This document shows positions 54,766 through 64,000 of a DNA stretch of 64,000 nt, piece by piece. A program made the position numbers and the translations under genes. Below the pieces are notes generated by a model. That model was not told the origin of the DNA, searched no databases, and worked only from the letters and a program-made list of their open reading frames with translations. Every line of letters starts with the position of its first letter. Position 1 is the stretch's first letter. This DNA comes from Phragmites australis (Eukaryota; Streptophyta; Magnoliopsida; Poales; Poaceae): positions 8,958,001 to 9,022,000 of the forward strand of contig NC_084940.1 in assembly GCF_958298935.1 (NCBI RefSeq), written 5' to 3'.

Positions 54766-56117
54766 TATTTTTCGGATAAACGGTATTTTCTGCGGTTTCA
54801 ATTGTTTTCTTTTTGCTTTCTCTATTTGAACAGTGAGGTTGCCGTACTCTAAAATTCATGAAACTTTTTCTGTATGTCCTATAACTCATGATGAATCCAT
54901 TTTAAAAGGATTCACCTTAATACCCTATCTAGGTTTGAAAATAAAAAACTCCAAAAATGGTTACTTTTAGAAAAAATTCTAGTAATTTTTAAGGCCTCAA
55001 ATAAATTCCCAAAAGTCTGAGAAAATTCATTAGTATTCCTATCATGTGGCGTAATAATTTCTAAAATTATTTTCAACCCTATATTACTTGATGAAAAAGT
55101 GAGTTCTTTCGCAATGCTCTATTTATATGAATTTTTATCATTTCATACTATTTAGCCTTATAAACGTCCTCTACATAATTAGCAATTATATTCGATTTTC
55201 CTCAAAATTTTGCCAGCGCTTAATGCAACATGTGCAGGTCCTATTTGCAAACATGCACATCCAATAAAGTCGTAGAATTTGAATTATTCAATTTCAAATG
55301 TTAGTATATGTTATAATTTGTTCTATAACAATAATACTTAGGTGACTTGTGGAGCCAAAAAGGATTGCCATTTGCGGTCTAAACCATACCAAATTTATTG
55401 TATGGATAGTTCAGAATATGTTTTAGCCGAACCACACATATGATTTTTAGGAAGACTAATAAACTTTAAATTGCGCATGTTCAAACATGGCTAAGTGCTA
55501 TGGTTAATTTAAAAAAGGCTAAAATAAAAAAAGTACTGAGTTCGAGTGAGGTTATCTTGTCATACTCGAGTTCAATAAAAAATTAAGCTGAGTTCGAGTG
55601 AGCCTACTATGGCGGTTGAGATTGAGGATGGACTCGAGCTCGGCTCGAATCAAATCGAGTAGGCTAATTTTCAACTCATTTAAGATATATAAAAGAAATT
55701 AAAGTCATATAAACTTAGTAAAATAATAAATTCAAATAAAAATCATACTACTCGTTAACTCGATCCTTATGGAACTTGGGCCAAACTCCCGTTTCGCTCA
55801 TTTTAAGATCGAGCTGAGTTCGAACTGTCCGTTCCCAACTGACCCGACCCCACCCTTCCTGTGCCCGCCTCCACCTGCCCATCCCCCGTTGGCCCGCGCA
55901 CGCGCTACAACCTACAAGTAGCCGACCCACCGGCGCCAACGATTTCTCAATCCCGTGTGCCGCCGTGCCCACCCCACCACCCAAACCAACGTTCTCCCGG
56001 GCCGGGATCAAAGAAACCATGTGCCGCGCCACGTTCCTAGGTGCCGCGCGCCACTGAATCAGCACCGCCCGGTGCTCAGTCAAGCTGGCGAGGAGTAGTA
56101 GCCAGTTATCAGCAAAC
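54766..56117. other. Upstream region of the CIPK gene
   Basis: AT-rich DNA to about 55740, including repeated CTGAGTTCGAGTGAG at about 55536 and 55590. It then becomes sharply GC-rich through 55800-56117, as expected for a promoter and leader of a grass gene. No convincing TATA box was seen close to the start codon. Confidence 0.4.
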
Positions 56118-57506
56118 ATGGCGAGAGCGCGGGAAGAGGAGGATGGAGGTGAGGCGAGGAAGCTTGTGCTGGGCAAGTACGAGCTGGGGCGGCTGCTGGG
56201 GCAGGGCACGTTCGCCAAGGTGTACTACGCGCGGGACCTGAGCGCGGGGGGAGGCAGCGTGGCGATCAAGGTGATCGACAAGGCGCGGCTGCGGCGCACG
56301 GAGGGGATGGCGGAGCAGCTGCGCCGGGAGATCTCCATCATGCGAATGGTGCGCCACCCCAACGTGGTGGGCATCAGGGAGGTGCTCGCCAGCCGGTCCC
56401 GCGTCTTCGTCGTCATGGACTACGCGTGCGGCGGGGAGCTCTTCGCCAAGGTGGCCCGGGGCCGGCTCACGGAGGACCACGCGCGGAGGTACTTCCAGCA
56501 GCTCGTCGCCGCCGTCGGGTTCTGCCACAGCCGAGGCGTCGCGCACCGGGACCTCAAGCCCGAGAACCTCCTGCTGGACGAGGAGGGCCGGCTCAAGGTC
56601 ACCGACTTCGGGCTCGCCGCGCTGCCCGAGCAGCTGCGGCACGACGGGCTGCTCCACACGCAGTGCGGCACCCCCGCGTACGTCGCGCCCGAGGTGCTCA
56701 GGAAGCGAGGTTACGACGGCGCGCGCGCCGACGTCTGGTCCTGCGGCGTCGTGCTCTACGTGCTGCTCTGCGGCTTCCTCCCGTTCCAGCACGACAACTA
56801 CGTCAAGATGTACCAGAAAATCTTCAAGGCCGAGTACCAGGTGCCGCCATGGGTCTCCGGCGACGCGCGCCGCCTCGTCGCACGCCTGCTCGTCGTCGAC
56901 CCCTCCAAGCGCATCTCCATCCCGGAGATCATGCGCACGCCGTGGTTCAGGAAGGACTTCGTGCCGCCCGTCCCGTCCCCTCGGGTCTCGCCCAAGAAAT
57001 GGCTCGAAGAAGACGACGGCGGTGTCCTCCTCCTCGGCAGCAACTCCGGCGCCATCTTGCCACGGACATGCAACGCCTTCCAGCTCATATCCTCCATGTC
57101 CTCCGGGTTCGACCTGTCGGGCATGTTCGAGAGCGATCAGAAGGCCGCGACAGTGTTCACGTCCCGCGCGCCGCCGGCCACCGTGGTGGAGAAGCTGGAG
57201 GCCGTGGGGTGCGCCCTGGGGTTCGAGGTCACCAGGGGCAAGGGTTGGAAGGTGAGGATGGAGGCGAAGGCCGACAGTACAAACGGGCGGCTAGCTGTCA
57301 CCGCCGAGGTGCTCGAGGTGGCCGCGGACGTGGCCGTGGTCGAGTTCGCGCACGACGCCGGGGACGCGCTGGACTTCAACAAGTTCTGCGCGGAGGACGT
57401 GCGCCCGGGGCTCGCGGACATCGTCTGGGCGTGGCAGGGCGACAGCCCACCGTCGTCGGGTGCGCGTGATCAGAGGAGCCGTTCCGGCGTCCAATCCTCG
57501 ATGTAA
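56118..57506 (+). CDS. CIPK: CBL-interacting protein kinase (CIPK/SnRK3)
   Basis: This intronless 462-residue Ser/Thr kinase is activated by calcineurin B-like calcium sensors and phosphorylates targets such as ion transporters in stress and nutrient signalling. The kinase domain (about 21-277) has the Gly loop GQGTFAKV (28-35), ATP-binding Lys51, Glu71 of helix C, HRDLKPEN (catalytic Asp145), DFG (163-165), activation loop LLHTQCGTPAY and APE (190-192). The regulatory part has the CBL-binding NAF motif (Asn319-Ala-Phe, in CNAFQLISSMSSGFDLSG) and a phosphatase-interaction region (GWKVRM through VWAWQGD, about 376-442). Length and lack of introns fit the intronless CIPK clade of grasses. The kinase start resembles Arabidopsis CIPK5/CIPK25-like members, but I do not assign a number. 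No disruption is seen. The Met at 56118 is the first in frame before the kinase domain. GC content is far above the flanks. Confidence 0.97.
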   Translation: MARAREEEDGGEARKLVLGKYELGRLLGQGTFAKVYYARDLSAGGGSVAIKVIDKARLRRTEGMAEQLRREISIMRMVRHPNVVGIREVLASRSRVFVVMDYACGGELFAKVARGRLTEDHARRYFQQLVAAVGFCHSRGVAHRDLKPENLLLDEEGRLKVTDFGLAALPEQLRHDGLLHTQCGTPAYVAPEVLRKRGYDGARADVWSCGVVLYVLLCGFLPFQHDNYVKMYQKIFKAEYQVPPWVSGDARRLVARLLVVDPSKRISIPEIMRTPWFRKDFVPPVPSPRVSPKKWLEEDDGGVLLLGSNSGAILPRTCNAFQLISSMSSGFDLSGMFESDQKAATVFTSRAPPATVVEKLEAVGCALGFEVTRGKGWKVRMEAKADSTNGRLAVTAEVLEVAADVAVVEFAHDAGDALDFNKFCAEDVRPGLADIVWAWQGDSPPSSGARDQRSRSGVQSSM

Positions 57507-57929
57507 AAGTTATATAGCGGCTTTGCTTAGGATTTGCACGGTTCCACTTTGAGACAGCCATGACTAGTGTTCAATCATGTACCTTCGTTGTACAAGCATA
57601 ACAACTGAACATAGATGTGTTTGTAAACACGATGAGTTGAGGCAGGGTGTGCTCGGCTTGCAAAATTTTGAGACTAATCTGTGAAAAGTGTGAGGAGGTG
57701 TACATACAAAGTTTTGTTCCTTATAAAATTTAGTTTTGGTCCCACACAATATAGTCATATGAATGATTGTGCTCTCTCTTTTTTTTACTAATTGAAATTT
57801 TTAATCACGGGATGATGATTTAAGAACCATGCAATTATTTGTTTTTCGGTAGTTTTTCAATTTGCTATTGTGGGCCTGTTTGAAATGGTACATTGCCCTG
57901 GCCTTATTTTTTCTCTTGAAATCTCCCTG
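57507..57929. other. 3' flank of the CIPK gene
   Basis: Presumed 3' untranslated region and terminator. No canonical AATAAA was found close to the stop; an ATAAAATT at about 57724 could serve. No other gene. Confidence 0.35.
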
Positions 57930-58240
57930 GCCTTGGTTTTGATTTGATTAGATGCCCGAACAAACGATGTTAAGTCGTAATTAAATTGCCTTTTCATCCA
58001 CCGTGTCAAAGTTTACTGTACCTTATTTTGTGTTGGGACCTAATAATTGTACTTGTGCATTATTGACAAAACAATGTGCCTTGTTTTTATTTGATTATGA
58101 TAACGAATATATGACGTCAAGTCATAATGAAGTATCCATTTCTTTTCCCAAGATAAAGAATGTTGCACCTTTTTTTTGTTGGAACCTAATAATGGTACTT
58201 GTGTATTTATTGACAAAAAGGGAAAACAATGTGCGGCTGA
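57930..58240 (+). repeat. Local tandem duplication, period about 146 bp
   Basis: Two diverged copies lie head to tail. ACCTAATAATNGTACTTGTG occurs at about 58038 and 58184, each preceded by TTNTTTTGTNTTGG and followed by ATTGACAAAA and AACAATGTGC. The upstream halves (GATGTTAAGTCGTAAT and GACGTCAAGTCATAAT) also match. It lies downstream of the CIPK gene and has no coding potential. Confidence 0.7.
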
Positions 58241-58619
58241 GTTGAGTTGAGTATTAGATATATAACACAGTGTAATTAATTTCTTATAAAATAGCATAGT
58301 ATGAGGTGATTGCCTCCCTCTGTTGTATATATCGATAATGAAATTAGTCTGAGAAAAAGAATCTACACAAACAAGGCCAAAAAAAGGCCGGAGCACCACT
58401 TGCCAGCCTGACCTTGTAGGTAGAGCTTAGGTCATTGACACATTGCTAATGCCATCGATTCCCTTTGTCTTTTGTCATTTCTGTTCCGTTCTTTCTTCTT
58501 TTCAAACTAATTTGAGCATCATGTTAACTTTTTATAATATAAAATTATTTCCGGGCTCTGTATCGTGTGATTCATGGTTCACACAGCCTAGTGCATTATT
58601 AGTTTGTTATATTGTTGCC
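58241..58619. other. AT-rich spacer, nothing recognised
   Basis: Short open frames only; no repeat or gene. It ends at the target duplication of the hAT-type element. Confidence 0.35.
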
Positions 58620-59193
58620 CAGTGTCGGTCCTGAGATTAAAACTAAAAACAGGACATATTAAATTGAAACATAAAAAATAATTAATATATAAATAATAAC
58701 GATAATATTTGGTACATTAAAACAATTATTTTTGAGTTAATACATGGATGAGATCGTCATCCACTACGTGGCAAAGCGTGACTTAGAGGAGAAGATCGAC
58801 ACCTCCGTGTGAAATGAAATAACGAATGAGAATGAGATGATTTGATGAAGAATATATTCGTGGGTGAGAATTTTTTTATCTTGACAGGGATGGTACACTA
58901 GTTGTTCGAGAGATTTAACATGATGGTGTCTTTAATGATGTCGTCGACTCATCGTCAACTCCGCTTCCTGTCCTCAGAGTCCCGCCGTCTCAAGAAAACG
59001 AGGAGTCGAGATTCTTGTGTCTCAAACTCCTAGACCTAGGACGAGATCGCCAAACGTCAATGCTAATCATCTAATCTACCACGAATGAATGTTTCTTTTA
59101 TAGTGATCAAAGCCCAAAGCCACACAGTAAGGCTCATGTATTTTAGGGTCCGGAGCAGTCGCCCCTGCTTGTCCTGCTCCAGGGCCGGTCCTG
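58620..59193. mobile_element. hAT-type non-autonomous element (MITE)
   Basis: The left end CAGTGTCGGTCCTGAG and the inverted right end CAGGACCGGCCCTGGAG are imperfect terminal repeats of the hAT type. They are flanked by an 8-bp target duplication, TTGTTGCC (58612-58619) and TTGTTGCA (59194-59201), with one mismatch. It is 574 bp with no transposase. The 8-bp duplication and CAG start are the defining hAT traits. Confidence 0.8.
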
Positions 59194-59201
59194 TTGTTGC
59201 A

Positions 59202-60429
59202 GCACGAAGATGAGAATTCAAGAAAATCATGTTTTTAATAATTTTCAAGCAGCACATAGCCAATTACCGCAACCAGTAGCATCACGATAATTAGAAAGGA
59301 AATTGAGAAACCACAGGTCGAGTACGTGCACTACTTGCTGTTACATCGAATATTAATGGAGAATCCTGTACAGCTTGTTTGCTGCGTAGTGAGCTATCCT
59401 AAGCACTCGTCGAGTCAGCGTGTGACCACCGCTAGAGGCGTCAAGAAACTGCCCCCACGCGGGCCACGAACACGATGGAGACAGTCAGAGCAGAGACATC
59501 TCTTCGTCTTTCCTCCTCGCTGAGCACCAATGGCGACCGATGTGTCCACATACCGACATACGTTGCGTGTTACTGGAGAATTTCCAGCACCGGAACCGAA
59601 TGCAGAATCAACACGCGTATGCAGTGCTCCCATGTCTTCAAGGATCACACCAGAAGATAGGAGAAAAGGGGTGGACGGATAGGGTTCTTTCCTGACCCCA
59701 TGTATCCAAGGCGATCCTTAACGAACGCAGTAGCAGGTGCTGTTTCAGTCCCTGAAGTTTTCTGTTTATGTCACTTTCGTCTTCGTGATTTGGACACTGA
59801 TGACTCTGTGTCCTCGTCTCGACTCGATATGCTTCAGACTTCGGATTCAGTGTCGTTAGCCACTGAACTCTTCCGTTCTTCCAGTTTGGATAAGCGCTAA
59901 CCGAAACCGGCGCCCGAGATTGGCCAAACACTGTGGCGTCTAACCTTCCGGTTCTTAGCGGACGACATGCATCTGAAACGCATCGTCGATTTCGACGTCT
60001 TCCTAATGAACTGCGATACGCTAGAAGAGCAAGTTAATGACACGCTGCTGCAGCGCTCTGCTTCTATCTATCTGTAAGCGATGACGAAATGGCACTTATT
60101 TGATCCACGCTTGTCTCGTCAAATGCTGAGTGGGCCAATTATTTGATGGGAGAAATAACCGTCTACAAATTCGTTTAACATGGGTGCGAAAAAGAACTAC
60201 ACGTGGGTATGCAAATCTGTGGGTGCCAAAAGTGGTAGGTTTTTTTAAAGAAGAAAAAGGAATATAATAAGGTATGAATCTTTAGCTACAAAAGTAAGCA
60301 ACGCCTCGGGAAACAGGTCGAGATCGATGGCGGCACGTTTTTATCCTTGTCCTTACCGGGAATGGAATCCAAATTCAGTTCAACAGTTACATCATAGGCA
60401 TGTTTGGCGGCAGCTACCGGCTTAATCAG
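59202..60429. other. Intergenic DNA
   Basis: No supported gene. Open frames at 59326-59931 on both strands have no recognisable domain. A TAGGCATGTTTGGCGGC at about 60397 resembles a MITE end, but no partner was found. Confidence 0.35.
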
Positions 60430-62229
60430 TTGTAATAAATCGTCCGACTAATATTATTAAATTAATTATTTAATTAATAATAATTTTAATGATTAATTAG
60501 AATATCATTTCGATAGTATTTTGTATCTAAGATGAAACATATGTCTTTCTAATATATTATATCACAATAAAGCTTAACAAAGAGCGAGTAATTAAATTAT
60601 ATTACAAGTTCTTAAGCGTCTATAATTTTTTATAATTTACAGTAAAAGAAAGTTAAGAGTAGACTGAAACTAAATAACTCCTAGACATGAACTATACAGC
60701 GGAAGCTAAAACTATAAACAATAAAAAGATGATGAAGCCATATACCATTAGATTCCATCACAAAAGCACAACCTGCAAGTAGTTTCCTACTCATGCCTAC
60801 CACCACCCTCGACAGACGTGAAGTAGCCAAAGACCTGCTCCTCCTGACGGTAGCACCTGAAACAGCAGTGTGAGTATGAAGGTACTCGTAAGACTTAATC
60901 CATATTAAGTACTTATAGATAACCCGACTTCAAAGATTATGAATTAGGATGTTAGCAAGAATACAATCATATGGTTAAGTAAATTTATATGCGAAAGCAA
61001 AATTTGACAAAAATATATGTGACATCTAGACTTAACCAATACAATTATCTAACCTATAACCATCAACCGAACATATATAAAAAAATCTATAGTAATAATA
61101 TCTGTAAAGAACCATCTTAACCCATCAACCACCTCAAACCAAACTTATAACTCTACGGCTGCTACAAATAGATAAAAGCATTCTTATGACTGAAAGCGTA
61201 ACATTTTGAAATATTTTTACACCCTACACGGGTACAACTTTACCCACAAGACTGGAGGACCATACGGTTTGAGTGACCACTACACAGGTCCACCCAAAGG
61301 GTGCTCGTGTCAATCTTTCCCAGTAAGCCCAATCATTTGAGTCAGGCATCGCTCGGTGCGAAGTCCACTTAGGTTAACTCTCGAAGCAACCTCTAATGTC
61401 TTTTACAAACTCACCCGCTCATACTGTCGATGTGCAAGTTCAAATAATTACAGCTACAAAGGTGTTCGGCTTATCTTACCGTTAGATCGGCATGTGGTAA
61501 ATACGATAAGTGCTAGAACCAACTACAATAACGATCGGTGCTTAAGCGACGCAAGCGATCTATGGTGTCCCAGTTCCTCTCCCGACCTACCCCGGGGAAC
61601 TCCACATCGGGGCAGGAGAAACATCCCTAACACCACCCACATCTCGCCTCATCCTCACTATTCAACCAACCAACACCATCAACCCTTCATTGTTATCAAC
61701 GTGATAGTAATAAAGCCTATAGCTCACGAACGGGGATGAACCACCGCTCGACTTCTACTGAAGAATATATGTATAGCTAAGCATTTCAGTTAAATTTTAA
61801 AGTAGACCATTATCAAGTTAAACCCTGATTACATGGAAATGGATCACCAATAACTCAAGACGGGGTATAATACATCAACATAGACCCAACATCGACTCAA
61901 CAACATGCATAACATACATAAATCATATCTTATCACATTAGACACATATGATCTAAATTAATAGGAGAAACATGCTTAAATGCTTGCCGTGCTGTTCAGG
62001 CGGCTGCCTGATGCTACCCATATGGAATTCACAAAACTCGTGTGGCTCGGTGTCACCTTCAACCACAATTGCATCACACTTTGGATCCTCATTCACTAAA
62101 GAAAAACGCATGCAATGATGAGTATGAATGAAGTGCAATAATGTATGCTACAATATGCATAATAACAAGCTAAAAGTGCAAAACATGCGAAATAATAGCA
62201 AACTTTGTGATCTAAACGACTTCAAAAAG

Positions 62230-62580
62230 CTAACAGGAGGTCGGAGACTCCGGATTAAACTCGGAACATCCAGGTTCCGGAACCTCTGGGTTGTACTCCG
62301 GACAGGGGTTCTCGATTAGCCATTTTTGAATTAACTCGGAAGTTCTGGGCTGAGTCCGGAACCTCTGGATTAGGCTGGAATATTCGGGTGAGGCTCCAAG
62401 CGAGGGTTCTCTACTAAATCTAAATCGAATTAACCTGGATCCTCCAGGTTTAACTTGGACTATCTGAGTTGGCCGGATTATCTGGGTGAGGGTCCGAGCG
62501 AGGGTGCTCGGTTAAAAGCACCATGAATTATCTGGACTCTTCGAGTTTAACCCAAACTATCCAAGTTAGCCAAACTTGCA
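62230..62580. repeat. Degenerate tandem repeat of CCGGANNCTCTGGNTT-like units
   Basis: Short units built on ACTCGGA, CTCYGGRTT and GGGTGAGGNTCCGAGCGAGGGT recur with divergence through about 350 bases. In some copies the halves are complementary, so small hairpins are possible. It sits inside the gypsy LTR. Confidence 0.5.
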
Positions 62581-63305
62581 CTTCTCGATAATCTTCCTCG
62601 ACCGATTCGACTCGCATGTTAAATCTATCCTACATAAACATATATATACACTATACAGAGGGTTCTAGACTTAACTTGCACCTTAAACCCTAACAATTTT
62701 TTAGCACAATTCATCAGAGTTTTCACTAGGCTACTCGGACTATCCTGGTGGTACAGAGAGGTTGTTTTGAGGGGGAAAACTCGATCAATTTGATTTGTGA
62801 GCCTCTCCAAACCAAAGAGAAATATGTTTGAGATAGTTCATAGAGTCTAAAACTCACTCACCAATCTAGCAACACGATTCCTAGCACAAATCTCCTATGA
62901 ATCCTCTCTTTTTGCTCCAAAGCTCAAAGAACTCAAGAACTCCGCAAACTTAGCTCTAAGCTCGAAATCAACCCACCAATTCACGCATTCTTGCCGAGGG
63001 AAGCCTATGGGACTTACCCACGGTGCTTGTGGAGGTTGGTGATCAGCGGGTGATGAAGGAAACAAAGAAATCGCTCAGGAAGAGGAGTCCAACCGCGGTT
63101 CCTCGTGCTTCAAGCAAAAACACCAAGAATGGCTCAAATCTGTCGGGAAAACAAAAATGAATTGGATGGATAAGGAGCGTAGGACCTAGTGATCATGTGA
63201 ATGCCACATGCGTATCTCGATTCGGCTTCTAGAGGGAGGAATCGAGGGAGAAAGAGAGAGAGCTTGAGGGGGAGAGGGAGCTCTTCTACTTGGCCGGTTG
63301 GAAAT

Positions 63306-63310
<5 letters not shown>

Positions 63311-63384
<74 letters not shown>
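63311..63384 (+). repeat. (AG)37 microsatellite
   Basis: Seventy-four bases of uninterrupted AG dinucleotide, followed by shorter GAGAGAGG blocks to about 63420. Located within the Tekay-like LTR. Likely to be length-polymorphic. Confidence 0.97.
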
Positions 63385-63385
<1 letters not shown>

Positions 63386-63661
63386 ACGATGGGAGTGAGG
63401 GAGAGAGAGGGAGAGAGAGGGAGTTGGTGCCCCCAAGAGTTGATGGGGGTGGTTGGCCACCCATATGGATCTCGCATGCTAGAGAAAGAAGCCCGTTTCA
63501 ACTGTGAATAATTTTTTTTCTCTCCTGAATTTCTTTCTCTCATCCAATTGACTTAAAACTAGGTGCTCTAATGCTCCAAAACAAAATTACTCAAAATTAA
63601 ACCAAATGCTTATAAAGCATGATTAGGCTTAATTACATAATTACAGCTTTGGGACGTGACA

Positions 63662-63680
63662 AACCTACCCCCCTTAAAAG
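63662..63680 (-). other. Polypurine tract of Tekay-like element
   Basis: On the minus strand TTTTAAGGGGGGTAGGTT sits directly before the LTR start TGTCACG. This is the plus-strand DNA synthesis primer of the retrotransposon and marks the neighbouring LTR as the 3' one. Confidence 0.8.
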
Positions 63681-63773
63681 AATCTCCTCATGAGATTCGG
63701 TACGAGTCGGGGAAGAGTATGGTGACTCGAGGGATCTCTAGATTTGCACAGTAGCAAAAAGATTTGGGGAACA

Positions 63774-64000
63774 TCAATATGCCACGCTATGAGGAATAAT
63801 ACTAAAGTAACACTCACAGGTTGGAGAAGAACTCAGGATAATCGAATGAAGCCGGTCTTGTCGTTCCCACGTCGCTTCATCTTCGGAGTGCTTACCCCAT
63901 TGAACCTTGAGGAGCTTAATTGATCGACGGTGCATCTTCCCTTCGGCTTCATCAAGAATGCGAATTGGATGCTCGCAATAAGATAGATCCGGTTGCAATT
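63774..64000 (-). pseudogene. Tekay-like gypsy integrase C-terminus, partial (window edge)
   Basis: The minus strand enters from the window edge with EHPIRILDEAEGKMHRRSIK, then LLKVQWGKHSEDEATWERQD. This is the chromodomain-bearing end of Tekay/Del integrases (the VQW and EATWE pattern is diagnostic). The segment present is open and ends about 110 bases before the LTR. Whether the rest of pol is intact lies outside the window, so the pseudogene status is assumed. Confidence 0.75.

Larger units (their letters stand above)
60430..63661 (-). repeat. 3' LTR of a Tekay/Del-like gypsy element
   Basis: The right border is firm: on the minus strand TGTCACGTCCC starts at 63661 directly after a polypurine tract (AAGGGGGGTAGGTT). 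The left border near 60430 is estimated from a TG-type end (TGTAATAAATCG on the plus strand). A length of about 3.2 kb suits Tekay/Del LTRs. Inside are an (AG)37 tract and a field of degenerate CCGGA/TCCGG repeats. The integrase end to the right fixes the orientation. Confidence 0.65.

Noticed and set aside
56109..56792. Long minus-strand open frame (227 codons) and a long second plus-strand frame over the kinase gene
   Set aside because: Both are shadows of the GC-rich CIPK coding sequence, with no domain and composition typical of off-frame translation (Arg/Ala/Pro-rich).
57866..57975. Possible Tourist MITE (GGGCCTGTTTG ... CCCGAACAAAC)
   Set aside because: The two ends are not inverted complements of each other and no TAA duplication is present.

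Overview
The window looks like nuclear DNA of a grass (Poaceae, probably the panicoid side). The evidence is a very GC-rich intronless kinase gene, long AT-rich intergenic DNA, and a dense nest of plant LTR retrotransposons (SIRE/Maximus-like copia, TAT, Tekay-like and other Ty3/gypsy), CACTA, Mutator and hAT-type transposons. No bacterial or organellar gene order is present, and I do not name a species. I see one gene that is clearly intact and host-encoded: a CBL-interacting protein kinase (CIPK) at 56118-57506. Nearly everything else with coding signal is decayed transposon sequence.

Layout. 1-2054: unassigned, with a palindromic repeat cluster. 2055-6643 (minus): three decayed genes of what looks like one Mutator-like element, namely the last exon of a MULE transposase (SWIM finger and zinc knuckle), a multi-exon plant mobile domain (PMD) gene and a GRF-type zinc-finger gene. 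7004-9400 (plus): 5' LTR, primer-binding site and gag of a copia element. 9790-17594 (minus): an old Ty3/gypsy element broken by three CACTA transposons. Two of these are of one family, have perfect 3-bp target duplications and sit inside the RNase H and reverse transcriptase regions. The third, at 17595-19970, sits in gag and carries the start of a TNP2-type transposase. 19970-28477: AT-rich DNA with a few exon-like pieces that may belong to a degraded or poorly visible host gene.

28478-31505 (minus): 3' LTR and 3' part of a second copia element of the same family as the one at 7 kb. 31506-43396: a TAT-lineage Ty3/gypsy element (gag, protease, reverse transcriptase, two RNase H domains, integrase, 5' LTR) on the minus strand, with a long extra reading frame on the opposite strand near its 3' end. 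Its 3' LTR is missing. 46464-48935: 3' LTR and 3' internal part of another copia-type element. 48940-51902: remains of a further Ty3/gypsy element, split by a solo LTR of the TAT family that has a perfect 5-bp target duplication. 52205-52480: a plastid-like rps7 fragment. 53000-53515: a MITE. 56118-57506: the CIPK gene. 57930-58240: a local tandem duplication. 58620-59193: a hAT-type MITE with an 8-bp target duplication. 60430-64000 (minus): the 3' LTR of a Tekay/Del-like Ty3/gypsy element and the end of its integrase.

The genes do not form a pathway. The story is of successive insertions: gypsy, then CACTA elements inside it, and a chromovirus fragment followed by a TAT copy that recombined to a solo LTR. 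A single calcium-signalling kinase survives in a small GC-rich island. All boundaries, classifications and joins come from reading the sequence and recalled family knowledge; no alignment or database search was run.
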